Origin: DATFYM01 sp035315065
GTDB taxonomy: Bacteria > Acidobacteriota > Terriglobia > UBA7540
DNA: 47,377 bases
Assembly (NCBI GenBank): GCA_035315065.1
Contig: DATFYM010000159.1
Span: 1-47,377 of the forward strand
Direction of reading: 5' to 3'
This document shows positions 33,244-42,264 of this stretch, in pieces. The translations under genes and the position numbers were made by a program. The notes under the pieces were generated by a model that saw nothing but the letters and a program-made list of their open reading frames with translations, was not told the DNA's origin and searched no databases. How positions within the stretch are numbered: position 1 is the first letter of the stretch; each line of letters starts with the position of its first letter.

Positions 33244-35649
33244 ATGGTTAATCGTCGGAAATTTGTAGCGACATTGGGTGCGTCCACGGTGCTGCCCGCG
33301 GTGTCGGTGGCGCTGAGGGAGCCGATGGTCGCCGCTCCCAGCCCGGACAGCCAGGGACGCTCACGCGTCGAGCTGAACGGCGAATGGGAGCGCCGCATTG
33401 ACGGGAAGTTGTACGACAGAGTCCAAGTGCCTTCGTCCCTGCACCCGTCGGGTTTCTATCATCTGGGCCGCGAGTTCCTTCTTCCTGAGCTCTCCTCTCA
33501 CGAGCGGGTGATCCTCCACTTCGACGCCATCACCTACTTTGGCCGCGTTTCCGTGAACGGCGCAGAACTCGGGACTATGGGGCCCTACGTCCCGTACGAA
33601 TTCGACTTCACCCACCAGGTGCGGAAGGGCAGCAATGCGGTCGAGGTGGCTATCTCCGACCTGATACCCGACCCGAGCGGTGCGGGCAAGGACGAACTGG
33701 CCCTCGGCGTCAACCCAGGCTGGGAAGCGTATGGCGGTATCATCCGCGACGTTTACGCCGAAGTCCGCCCGGCGACCTTCATCGATAACGTTCGTTTCGG
33801 ATACAAGCTCAGCCCGGACTATACGAAGGCCACCTGCCAGGTCGAAGTGATGTTGTCGTCCGAGACGGAGACGGCGGCCCAGGTTGAAGTGGTTCTACTG
33901 CGGGCCGGGCAGGAGGTGGCGCGTCAGGAGAAAATGGGCTCCGTTTCTTCCGGGTCGAGCGCGGTCGAGCTGGGTTTTGATCTTCCCGCACCGGTGCTGT
34001 GGTCGCCCGATGAACCAAACCTCTATGAGTTGCGAGCCAGCCTCCGGAGCGACCACGGAGAGGATCGCTGGAGTTGCCGAACCGGGTTTCGTGAGATCGT
34101 AAACCGAGGTCCGGACTTCCTGCTCAATGGTCGTCGGCTGGTGCTCAAGGGAGTGGCCCGGCACGACATGTGGAAGGAACAGGGCTTCACGCTGACGCGG
34201 CAACAGATGGAACAGGACATGCGGATGATTAAGTCCTTCGGCGTCAATTTCATCCGCCAGGTCCACTATCCTCATCATCGCTACCTGGTGGATCTCGCCG
34301 ACGAGTACGGACTCCTGATCAGCGAAGAGCCGGGGTACTGGAACATGGACTTCAGCACCATGCCCCACACCATGATCGAGTTGGGTTACCGGATCATGGA
34401 ACGTACGATCCGGCGCGACTGGAACTCGCCGTCAGTTTTCGCTTGGCTGCTCTCCAACGAGTGCACGCTGACGGTCGATTCCCTGCGCCGTGGGAAGGAA
34501 ATTTGCAACCAGCTCGATCCCATCGGGCGATTGGTTTCGGCGGCCAACAGCATGTCGAAGGAGAAGGCAAAGCCGATCTTCGAACAAGCCGGCATGGACT
34601 TTTTCGACCAGCACCCCTACACCTACGATGTCGACAACTTCAACAAGGAAGCGGTGTACGACGGCTCCAGCCGCCCCCTCACCTTCACCGAGTGGGGCGG
34701 GAAGGATATCGGGCAGTCGCAGATGGTGATGCAGGAAAGCGTCGATCGTTTGCTTGACTTGGTGGACTCCCATCAGCTTGCCGGCCATGTTTTCTGGAGT
34801 TGGCAGGACATGCGGCAGTACAGCCGCATCGACTGGGAGATGCGCGACGGTGTTCTGGAATCGGGCGTGGTCACTGAGGGCCGCGAGCCCCGCGACGTTC
34901 CCTATCTGGAGCTGTCGCGTCTGTTTGAGGGACGCCGCCACGAGCACGAACCGGCGGCCACTCGCCCTCAGGTGCTGCCGCTCCGGTGGTCGCCGTGGTC
35001 AAGCAAACACAAGTTCAGCCCTCTCGACCTGCAATCACTGGTGGAGGGCGCCGAAGGCGCCAGGGCGTGGGCAACTTTTGAAGATCAGATGGCCAAGTAC
35101 TGGCCGAAGTCGTCGATGGCGGGAGACCAGTGGAAGCGGACCGGCGGTAAGTTTCTCCTTTGGCAGGGATCAGAGGTCGAGATTGCGGGCGTGGCTTTTC
35201 GGGTGCCGGTGATCAACAACTGTGCGCGGCCGGTGATGGTGACTCCGGAAGCCTCTGAGGTTACCATTCCCGTGGGCTTGGAAGGCGTGCGCCTGCATGT
35301 CCTGGGACAAGTTACGTTCCCCACGGGCTTTCCCGTTGTCGGGAGCAACGGAGAAACGATCGCACACTACACGCTTCAGTATGCTTCCGGTAAGACGCGC
35401 GAGGTCCCGCTTCGGAACGGCTACGAGGTGGTTCAATCGAACCTCATCCACAATGCCACGCGGATTGACCCGGAAGCCGCGGAGGCCCAGCCCGCGCTGT
35501 TCTTTGCCAAGGACATTGCCCGGGAACAGTACCAGGTTCTGCTGTTCTCCATTTCCGTCGAGGGTGGGAAGATCGAGAGCCTGCGCTGCAAGCTGAACGG
35601 CCAGCAACCGGCCCTTGCTATCTTCGCGATTACGGTGGAGCAGTATTAG
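33244..35649 (+). CDS. GH2 glycoside hydrolase, copy 1, Tat-exported
   Basis: An 801-residue glycoside hydrolase family 2 enzyme (beta-galactosidase/beta-glucuronidase type). It has an N-terminal sugar-binding sandwich (about 40-180), an immunoglobulin-like domain (about 185-290) and a TIM barrel (about 290-530). The predicted acid/base is Glu406 (WLLSNECTL) and the nucleophile Glu483 (FTEWGG). A C-terminal 250-residue region has no family I can name. The N-terminus NRRKFVATLGAST looks like a short Tat signal. ATG 33244 with AAGGG ahead was chosen; the longer frame from 33007 overlaps the symporter gene. It is followed by a close paralogue, so the pair arose by duplication. Confidence 0.9.
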   Translation: MVNRRKFVATLGASTVLPAVSVALREPMVAAPSPDSQGRSRVELNGEWERRIDGKLYDRVQVPSSLHPSGFYHLGREFLLPELSSHERVILHFDAITYFGRVSVNGAELGTMGPYVPYEFDFTHQVRKGSNAVEVAISDLIPDPSGAGKDELALGVNPGWEAYGGIIRDVYAEVRPATFIDNVRFGYKLSPDYTKATCQVEVMLSSETETAAQVEVVLLRAGQEVARQEKMGSVSSGSSAVELGFDLPAPVLWSPDEPNLYELRASLRSDHGEDRWSCRTGFREIVNRGPDFLLNGRRLVLKGVARHDMWKEQGFTLTRQQMEQDMRMIKSFGVNFIRQVHYPHHRYLVDLADEYGLLISEEPGYWNMDFSTMPHTMIELGYRIMERTIRRDWNSPSVFAWLLSNECTLTVDSLRRGKEICNQLDPIGRLVSAANSMSKEKAKPIFEQAGMDFFDQHPYTYDVDNFNKEAVYDGSSRPLTFTEWGGKDIGQSQMVMQESVDRLLDLVDSHQLAGHVFWSWQDMRQYSRIDWEMRDGVLESGVVTEGREPRDVPYLELSRLFEGRRHEHEPAATRPQVLPLRWSPWSSKHKFSPLDLQSLVEGAEGARAWATFEDQMAKYWPKSSMAGDQWKRTGGKFLLWQGSEVEIAGVAFRVPVINNCARPVMVTPEASEVTIPVGLEGVRLHVLGQVTFPTGFPVVGSNGETIAHYTLQYASGKTREVPLRNGYEVVQSNLIHNATRIDPEAAEAQPALFFAKDIAREQYQVLLFSISVEGGKIESLRCKLNGQQPALAIFAITVEQY

Positions 35650-35684
35650 TGCTGGATTCTGCGAATACGACGACGATACAAGCA

Positions 35685-35807
35685 GGGTTCGGGATTCGGG
35701 GCTCGGGATTCGCAAAGGAAGACTCCGGTTCGGAGATTTGTTCTGCGAGCCCCGAGATCCGAAACGCGAATCACGGTCCCTCTGCGAACCCCGAACCCCG
35801 AACCCCA
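35685..35807. repeat. Palindromic GGGATTCGGG repeat between the GH2 paralogues
   Basis: GGGTTCGGGATTCGGGGCTC (from 35685) opens a set of words that reappear on the other strand as CGAGCCCCGAGATCC (about 35747-35760) and GCGAACCCCGAACCCCGAAC (from 35784). The element fills the 176-base gap between the two GH2 genes and includes the spurious upstream frame of copy 2. Confidence 0.8.
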
Positions 35808-35825
35808 TCCGAAAGAGTGAGAACT

Positions 35826-38261
35826 ATGAGAAGGTCAACTCCCATCGAGACGGTGCGGAGGCAGCGAATTGGGGAACGAAGTGTCTTTACGCGGACCGGA
35901 TCTCCGGCCGGCTTGACGTTCACCCCGCTGGGGCAGCCCCATGCTCTCTCGGCCGGTGCGCGGTCACGGATTGAGCTGGGCGGAGCGTGGGAAAGGCACG
36001 TCAATGGCAAGCTGCTGGACGTAATCCCGGTGCCCTCGTCGCAGCGGCCGCTCGGATTCTATCAGCTCAAGCGCGAATTCTTGCTCCCTGCGATCTCGGC
36101 CTCCGAGCGCGCCATTCTGCATTTTGATGCCATCACCTACCATGGGCGTGTTCTTCTCAACGGCGCCGAGGTCGGAACCCTGGGCCCGTATGTCCCTTAC
36201 GAATTCGATTTTACCCGGCAGGCGAAGGAAGGAAAAAACAGCATCGAGGTGGAAATCGCAGACTTGTACCCGGAGGCAAGCAGCGCCTGCGGCGCCGGCA
36301 AATACGAGATTGCGCTTGGCGTCAATCCGGGGTGGGAGGCGTACGGCGGCATCATTCGTGATGTTTACGTGGAGATTCGACCCACAGCGTGTATCGAAAA
36401 CGTGCGGTGGGGATACCAACTCGCGAGCGGCTACCGCCAGGCCTCGTGCCAGGCAAGCGTGTATATTTCGTCGTCGTCGGCCGCTTCCGGACAACTGCAG
36501 GTGGAGCTGTGGAAGGGCGAGTCGGAGGCGGCGCGCGTCGAGAAGCAGGTTGAAATCAGAGTCGGTGAGAGCGAAGCGGAAGTGAGTTTGGAGTTGGACG
36601 CGCCGGATTTGTGGACACCGGAGGAACCGAACCTCTACCGTCTGAGGGTGCGCCTGCGGAGCGAGCACGCGAACGACGAATGGAGTTGTGGGACCGGGTT
36701 CCGGGAAGTAACGATCCGCGGGAACCAGTTTGAGCTGAATGGGAAGCGGTTGGTGCTCAACGGGGTCTGCCGGCACGACATGTGGAAGGATCAGGGGTTC
36801 ACGCTAACCCGGCGGCAGATGGCCCAGGACATGCGGATGATCAAAGGGCTAGGGGCGAATTTCGTGCGCCTGGTCCACTACCCGCATCACCGGCATATTG
36901 TGGAGTTAGCTGACGAATTAGGGTTATTCGTGACTGAGGAGCCGGGATATTGGGGCATGGACTTCCGGACCATGCCGCGGGAAATGACCGAGTTGGGTTA
37001 TGGAATCATGGAGGGAGTTATCCGGCGGGACTGGAACTCACCCTCGGTGTTCGGATGGCTGCTGGGGAACGAATGCACGCTGACGGTGGACTACCTGCGA
37101 GAAGGAAAGGAAAGGTGCCGGAAGCTCGATCCGATTTCGAGACCGGTGTCCTTTGCCAACTCGATGGGCCCCAAGGAGGCGAAACCCATCTTCGAGCAGT
37201 CGGGCATGGACTTCTTCGATTCGCATCCCTACCCCTCTGACTTTCATGAGTATGCCAACACCGCCGAGTCTTACGGCGACTCTCGGCCCCTTACCTTCAG
37301 TGAGTGGGGCTGGGAGACGGCCGGTGCCAAGGGCATCTGGCCCGAGAGCCACAGCGAATTGATCCTCGACCTGGTCAAGAGCGGAAAGCTGGCGGGCCAT
37401 TCGTTCTGGTCGTGGCAGGACATGCGCCAGTACAGTCGGCTTGACTGGCCGACGGCCGACGGCATTCTGATGTCTGGGGTGGTGAACGAAGCGAGGGAGG
37501 TGCGCCCGGACTGGTACCTGGAGCTCTCGCGGTTATTCCAGGGCCAAGCCGAGGAGCCGCGGCCGCCCGACGCGCGGCCCACCGTGCTGCCTTTGAAGTG
37601 GTCGCCGGCCGCGCCCGGTGCGAGTTTCCACACGGTGGAGTTGCAGGCATTGGTGGAGAGCGCCGAAGGCAGGAAAGCCTGGGCCACGCTCGAAGCCACG
37701 TTGGCGCAGTTCTGGCCGAAAGCGCCGATGGCGGAGGATCAATGGAAGCGGACGGGCGAGAAGTTTCTGCTGTGGCAGGAATCGAACCTGACGATCGGGG
37801 GCATTCCATTCGGTTTGCCGGTGGTGGACGATTACGTGCGGCCACTATTGCTGACCCCGGACACACCCGGGGTGACGATCCCGGTCGGGCGCGAGTGCGA
37901 GCGGCTGCACGTCCTGGGGCAGGTGACGATCCCGGTGGGATATCCCGTGGTGGGGAAGCGCGGCGAAACGGTGGCGACCTATACGGTGCGCTACGCAGAT
38001 GGTATAACGAGGGAGATTCCGGTGCGGAATGGGATCGAAGTTGCGCAGGCGAATCGGATCTACCAGGCCACTCGAATCGATCCGATCGCCACGGGCGCGC
38101 CCAGGGCCTTGCACTATGTCAAGGACGTCGTGCGCGAGCAATACCAGGTGTTGCTGTGGTCAGTACCACTGGAGAGCGGGAACGTGGAGGGTGTGCACTG
38201 CAACTTGCAAGGAGAACAGCCAGCGCTAGCTATCTTCGCGATGACGGCTGAGGTTGCGTAG
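35826..38261 (+). CDS. GH2 glycoside hydrolase, copy 2
   Basis: An 811-residue paralogue of the preceding GH2 enzyme, alignable from about residue 47 to the end with the same domain order. The predicted catalytic residues are Glu416 (WLLGNECTL) and Glu493 (FSEWGW). The N-terminus differs: it begins MRRSTPIETVRRQRIG and lacks the clear Tat leader of copy 1, with no obvious hydrophobic signal helix. The protein may be cytoplasmic, or the true start may have been disturbed by the repeat just upstream. ATG 35826 was chosen because the frame before it runs through that repeat. Expected substrate class is a beta-galactoside or beta-glucuronide, not defined by sequence. Confidence 0.9.
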   Translation: MRRSTPIETVRRQRIGERSVFTRTGSPAGLTFTPLGQPHALSAGARSRIELGGAWERHVNGKLLDVIPVPSSQRPLGFYQLKREFLLPAISASERAILHFDAITYHGRVLLNGAEVGTLGPYVPYEFDFTRQAKEGKNSIEVEIADLYPEASSACGAGKYEIALGVNPGWEAYGGIIRDVYVEIRPTACIENVRWGYQLASGYRQASCQASVYISSSSAASGQLQVELWKGESEAARVEKQVEIRVGESEAEVSLELDAPDLWTPEEPNLYRLRVRLRSEHANDEWSCGTGFREVTIRGNQFELNGKRLVLNGVCRHDMWKDQGFTLTRRQMAQDMRMIKGLGANFVRLVHYPHHRHIVELADELGLFVTEEPGYWGMDFRTMPREMTELGYGIMEGVIRRDWNSPSVFGWLLGNECTLTVDYLREGKERCRKLDPISRPVSFANSMGPKEAKPIFEQSGMDFFDSHPYPSDFHEYANTAESYGDSRPLTFSEWGWETAGAKGIWPESHSELILDLVKSGKLAGHSFWSWQDMRQYSRLDWPTADGILMSGVVNEAREVRPDWYLELSRLFQGQAEEPRPPDARPTVLPLKWSPAAPGASFHTVELQALVESAEGRKAWATLEATLAQFWPKAPMAEDQWKRTGEKFLLWQESNLTIGGIPFGLPVVDDYVRPLLLTPDTPGVTIPVGRECERLHVLGQVTIPVGYPVVGKRGETVATYTVRYADGITREIPVRNGIEVAQANRIYQATRIDPIATGAPRALHYVKDVVREQYQVLLWSVPLESGNVEGVHCNLQGEQPALAIFAMTAEVA

Positions 38262-38609
38262 CAGCCGTCCGGCCTCCGGGTCCCTGAACTAACCTGCGTT
38301 GAGTGTCAGAAGTTTGTTGATAGGGTCAGCCCGCGGAGCGGGCGAAGGAAAGATACGGGTAGGGATGAAGGAATGGACTCTGGAAGCCGGGACTCCGCAA
38401 GGAATGAGTCTCGCCCCGCACGGCCAGGTCGTCCTCCCTGAGAACCTCAAAACAAGGTCGATGGTTGCCAAGGGTGAGGTAGTCTGCTTATAATCCGGCT
38501 TCGCTCATTGCAGGCTTTCGATGACGATTGAGGGCAGGTAGAGGTCGACGCGCCCTTCTTCAATCGGCGCTCTCGAAGCAGCGCCGGCCATGAGCTCAGG
38601 GGGTGGTCC
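38262..38609. other. Gap after GH2 copy 2 with one hairpin
   Basis: These 348 bases contain a hairpin, GCCCGC (38329-38334), GGA, GCGGGC (38338-38343), but no T tract. Short open frames on both strands (38299-38493 and 38289-38471) have no recognisable family, and I do not call them genes. The end of the gap should hold the start signals of the GcvT-like gene. Confidence 0.5.
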
Positions 38610-39839
38610 TTGCCGGTCGGAACTGCGGTCCACGAGCGGACCTTCGCGCTTTGCGAGAGCCTGAACTATCGCGAGTGGTCCGGCTATTACACGGTCAGCG
38701 CCTATGAGACCCACCACGAACACGAGTACAACGCCATCCGCAGCGCCGCCGCGTTGATCGACGTCACGCCCCTCTTCAAATATCTCGTCACTGGTCCGGA
38801 CGCCACCAAACTGGTGAATCGCGTCATCGCGCGTGACATCCTCAAGGTCTCGCCCGGCCAAGTGATCTACTGCTGCTGGTGCGACGAGCAGGGTAAGGTG
38901 ATCGACGACGGCACGATCTCGCGCCTTGACGAGAACGCGTACCGCTGGACGGCCGCCGATCCCAGCCTGCGGTGGTTTCGGCAAAATGCACTCGGTCTGG
39001 ACGTCGCCATTGAGGATCTTTCTGAGAAGGTGGCGGCGCTGGCGCTCCAGGGCCCCACCTCCGCGCGGCTCCTACAGAAGGTTGCGGACGCCGAAATCGC
39101 CGGCCTCAAGTACTTCCGCTTCACTCACGGGACGATCGCCGGCGTGCCGGTGGATATTTCGCGCACCGGCTACACCGGCGACCTCGGCTACGAGATCTGG
39201 ATTCCCTGGCCGGAGGCCGTGAAAGTGTGGGACGCGATCATGGAGGGGGGCCGCGAATTCGACGTTCATGCCGCCGGCATGTTGGCGTTGGACGTGGCGC
39301 GCATCGAGGCGGGCCTGATCCTGATCGAGGTGGACTACACTTCGAGCAAGAAAGCGCTGATCGAGTCGCAAGAGTATTCCCCTTACGAGATCGGCTTGGG
39401 ACGATTGGTACATCTGGAGAAGGACCATTTCGTCGGCCGATCGGCTCTTCTGGCGAAGCAGATGGCGGGGGGACCGCCCCGGGTGTTAGTGGGACTCGAA
39501 ATCAACTGGACGGAGGTCGAGCAACTCTACCAGGAGGTAGGACTCGCTCCCCAGGCCCCCAGCACTGCCTCGCGCGTTCACGTCCCCGTGTACAGCGGGC
39601 GCGCGCAGGTAGGCAAAGCGACCTCCACCACCTGGTCGCCCATTCTTAAGAAGATGATCGCCCTGGCCAGCGTCGCTTCTGAAAACGCCCGGCCAGGCAC
39701 GACACTTCAGATGGAGTTGACGGTGGAGGCCGTCCGCCACAAGGTGATGGCCACCGTGGTGAAACTTCCGTTCTTCAATCCGCCACGGAAGACGGCCACG
39801 ATCGGGAATAGGGAACAGGGAACGGGGAATAGGGAATAG
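38610..39839 (+). CDS. GcvT-like aminomethyltransferase/demethylase family protein
   Basis: A 409-residue folate-binding protein of the GcvT family, which includes the glycine cleavage T protein and several demethylases. Landmarks are DVTPLFKYLVTGPDA (about 51-65), VIDDGTISRL (about 97-106) with the conserved Asp, ALQGPTSARLL and RTGYTGDLGYEIW. No other glycine-cleavage gene is near, so a separate demethylase or methyltransferase role is likely. The start is TTG 38610 behind a GGGGGTGG stretch. The C-terminal dozen residues (TIGNREQGTGNRE) are encoded by a tandem repeat, and the natural end of the protein was probably earlier. Confidence 0.82.
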   Translation: MPVGTAVHERTFALCESLNYREWSGYYTVSAYETHHEHEYNAIRSAAALIDVTPLFKYLVTGPDATKLVNRVIARDILKVSPGQVIYCCWCDEQGKVIDDGTISRLDENAYRWTAADPSLRWFRQNALGLDVAIEDLSEKVAALALQGPTSARLLQKVADAEIAGLKYFRFTHGTIAGVPVDISRTGYTGDLGYEIWIPWPEAVKVWDAIMEGGREFDVHAAGMLALDVARIEAGLILIEVDYTSSKKALIESQEYSPYEIGLGRLVHLEKDHFVGRSALLAKQMAGGPPRVLVGLEINWTEVEQLYQEVGLAPQAPSTASRVHVPVYSGRAQVGKATSTTWSPILKKMIALASVASENARPGTTLQMELTVEAVRHKVMATVVKLPFFNPPRKTATIGNREQGTGNRE

Positions 39840-39850
39840 GGAACATGGGA
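39804..39850. repeat. GGGAATA/GGGAACA tandem repeat spanning a gene boundary
   Basis: Variants of GGGAATA and GGGAACA, 7-10 bases each, are repeated about six times. The array encodes the end and stop codon of the GcvT-like gene and overlaps the start codon of the next gene at 39845, where it also supplies the purine-rich ribosome-binding stretch. Confidence 0.8.
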
Positions 39851-40372
39851 CGAATGCAAGTAGCAGCCATAGCCCTGCTCGGCGTGTGGCTTGGCTGGAC
39901 AGTCTCTATGTGGTTCGCGGCCACGCGCACATTCCGCACCGTCGATCGCGTCCTCAACTCGCCCAATCCTCAGCTCACCGCGGCCACCCAGCCGCTCGGG
40001 CACGATGAGACTCGCGTCGTGCTACGGCACCTCGCTTCCGAGATCAATCGCACCTTCTTCGGCGCCTACGGGGTGGCTCAGATCCCGCTCGGCATCGCTC
40101 TGCTGTTCCTTATCTGGCGGCAGACGCCACGCGACACGTTCGCAGTGGTGCTGGCGGGCGTCATGCTTGCCCTGGTTCTCATTCTGACGGGTGCCGTCAC
40201 ACCGCAGATCATCGCGCTCGGACGCAGCATCGATTTCCTGCCCCGCAATCCCGAACCCGCAGTGATGCCCCGCTTCTGGATGCTCCACGGAGCCTTCACC
40301 GGCCTCGATGGAGTGAAGCTGCTGGCCGGTCTCGTGCTCCTGGCTCGTTGGATCATTGGCGCGCGCCCGTAG
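39845..40372 (+). CDS. DUF4149-like membrane protein
   Basis: A 175-residue protein with four predicted membrane helices: about 6-26, 75-92, 99-122 and 150-168. The N-terminal VAAIALLGVWLGWTVSMWF and the layout of an extra-membrane loop between helices 1 and 2 resemble DUF4149 proteins, whose function is unknown. ATG 39845 lies within the GGGAATA repeat. It is five bases after the GcvT-like stop, so co-transcription is likely, and it converges on the LolC/E gene. Confidence 0.72.
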   Translation: MGRMQVAAIALLGVWLGWTVSMWFAATRTFRTVDRVLNSPNPQLTAATQPLGHDETRVVLRHLASEINRTFFGAYGVAQIPLGIALLFLIWRQTPRDTFAVVLAGVMLALVLILTGAVTPQIIALGRSIDFLPRNPEPAVMPRFWMLHGAFTGLDGVKLLAGLVLLARWIIGARP

Positions 40373-40373
40373 C

Positions 40374-40524
40374 TCGAAATTCGAAATCCGAAACTGGAAA
40401 TTGGAAACTCGAAATTCGAAATTCGAAAATTCGAAAATCGTAATCGGCTTGGGAGCCCGGCCCGGCGTGCGAATTTCGGTTTTCAATTTCCAGTTAGTTT
40501 CCAATTTCGAATTTCGAGTTTCGT
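40374..40524. repeat. TTCGAAATTCGAAA palindromic repeat between convergent genes
   Basis: The left part (about 40375-40440) is built of CGAAATTCGAAAT and GGAAATTGGAAACTCG words. The right part (about 40470-40523) carries their complements, TTTCAATTTCCAG and CAATTTCGAATTTCGAGTTTCG. Together they make a long imperfect inverted repeat that fills the whole gap between the stops of the DUF4149-like and LolC/E genes. It could stop transcription from both sides. Confidence 0.82.
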
Positions 40525-41754
40525 CTATTCATAGCGCAAGATCTCCACCGGATTCAAACGCGCGGCCGAGAGCGACGGGTAGAATGTGGCTAGCAAGCTG
40601 ATGGCTAGCGCGGCGACGGCAATCCACACGCCATCCCACGCCTGGGCGTGGAAAGGCACCGAGGAGAGGGCGTAGACGTCAGCCTCCAACGGAATGAGTT
40701 TGTAATGACCGCCGGCCCAGCAGATGCCGTATCCGAGGATCAGTCCCAGGGCGCCGCCCAGCGCCCCGATCAGCACGCCGTGCAGCGCGAAGACGGCGGA
40801 GATCTGACGGGGGCGCGCCCCCATGGACATCAGCACGGCGATGTCACGGTTTTTCTCCATCACCATCATGGCCAGGGTGATGAAGATATTGAGCGCCGCC
40901 ACCAGCATAATGAGTCCGATGGTCAGGATCGTGACCAAGCGCTCCAGCTTCAAGGCAGTGAAGAGCGAGCGGTTCTGTTCCTCCCAGGTGGTGGTGGCGA
41001 AGCCCTGCCCGGCGGCGTGTTGAATCCCCTCAGCCACCTCGGGCGCCCGGTAGATGTCGTCCACCTTGAACTCGATCACCGAGACAATGTCGCGCAGGTC
41101 GAACAGCCGCTGAGCCGCGGCCAGATTGATGAACGCCCAGGTGGCGTCGAAATCGTAGAAGCCGGAGTCAAAGACGCCGACCACGCGAAAATGCTGGACC
41201 TTCGGCACCACGCCGAAGGGCGTGAGGTAACCTTGCGGGCTGGTCACCAGGATCGTATCGCCCACTGAGACTCCCAACGTCCGCGACAGCTCCTTGCCGA
41301 TGATGATGGCGTCGGCGTTAGCGAACGTCTGCGCCAGATCACTGAGCGATCCTTGGCGCATGTGAGCGAGCAGGCCGGCCACGCTCAGTTCGCGCTCCGG
41401 ATCGATGCCCTTCAGCACCACCCCCTGCCCGCGCTGGCGGCTGGAAACCAGCACCTCCTCGTAGAGCGCCGGCGACGCCGCCACCACGTGTGGCACGTGC
41501 GACAGGCGCTCGGTCAGCGCTTCGTAGTTGCGGATGCCGTCATTCTCCGGGCGCACCAGGTTGACGTTCGATGTGGCGCCCAGCAACCGGCTCTCCAGCT
41601 CCTCGCGAAAGCCGTTGTTGATGGCCAGCGCCACCACCAGCGCACACACGCCAGCCGTGATCCCCAGCACCGAGATCACCGTCACCACCGAGATTGCCGC
41701 CTGGCGCCGCTTCGCCTTGAGGTAGCGTAAGGCCACGAAGAATTCGAACCGCAT
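40525..41754 (-). CDS. LolC/LolE-type ABC transporter permease
   Basis: A 409-residue inner-membrane permease of the lipoprotein-releasing system, which extracts lipoproteins for delivery to the outer membrane. One N-terminal helix (about 20-45) is followed by a large periplasmic domain (about 46-265) and three C-terminal helices (about 275-300, 320-345 and 370-395), the FtsX-like arrangement. RYLKAKRRQAAIS at the N-terminus and LSAARLNPVEILRYE at the end are typical of the family. LolC and LolE cannot be told apart here, and many bacteria have one protein for both. The ATPase partner LolD is not in the window. The gene implies a Gram-negative envelope. Confidence 0.92.
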   Translation of the reverse strand: MRFEFFVALRYLKAKRRQAAISVVTVISVLGITAGVCALVVALAINNGFREELESRLLGATSNVNLVRPENDGIRNYEALTERLSHVPHVVAASPALYEEVLVSSRQRGQGVVLKGIDPERELSVAGLLAHMRQGSLSDLAQTFANADAIIIGKELSRTLGVSVGDTILVTSPQGYLTPFGVVPKVQHFRVVGVFDSGFYDFDATWAFINLAAAQRLFDLRDIVSVIEFKVDDIYRAPEVAEGIQHAAGQGFATTTWEEQNRSLFTALKLERLVTILTIGLIMLVAALNIFITLAMMVMEKNRDIAVLMSMGARPRQISAVFALHGVLIGALGGALGLILGYGICWAGGHYKLIPLEADVYALSSVPFHAQAWDGVWIAVAALAISLLATFYPSLSAARLNPVEILRYE

Positions 41755-42264
41755 ACGTGACTGACATTATCGACCATCGGGGCCGGCAAAGCAAAAACCA
41801 ATGGCTAGCGGCGGTGTCCCCACCGCCGCGTTCTCCTGGGGGCTCGGGTTCCGTACCTTCGTTTCGCGGAGCTTCCACTTGCTGCGCCTCTTTCGCAACG
41901 GGGATTTGACTGTCGCCGATCGGACAGCAATCAGCTATCAGCAAGCACCGGCCTTTCGTGCTGAGAGCTGACCGCTGATAGCTGAAAGCTGTTTCCCAAT
42001 TCATGCCAAGAGAAAAACTCACCGAGGCAGGAGTCCGATACCTCTTACGGATTGAGCCTATATTAAATGACGGGCATAGCTGTGTCAAGCAAGAAGTTAC
42101 AAACGGGGGCTGACTATCGAGGCATCAAGAGCGGTGGTATAATGGAGGCTTTTACAGGCAGAGGCCGGCGGGTTGCCTGGTCTAGGGCGGCCGCCAGGGG
42201 GGCTGAGGTCGGTCAGCGTAGGAAGGCACGTGATTCGACGCGTAGGTTGCTGCGAGGCGGTCGA
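41755..42264. other. Gap with an AGCTATCAGC palindrome
   Basis: These 510 bases hold no convincing gene; a frame from 42067 is only the upstream extension of the BrnT-like gene. CAGCTATCAGC (41932-41942) is exactly complementary to GCTGATAGCTG (41974-41984), with related AGAGCTG and AAAGCTG words in between and after. The promoter of the LolC/E gene should lie near 41755-41830 and that of the toxin gene near 42050-42250; neither is clear. Confidence 0.6.

Noticed and set aside
38299..38493. Small 64-codon gene after GH2 copy 2
   Set aside because: No ribosome-binding site or family; it overlaps a hairpin and an equally open frame on the other strand.
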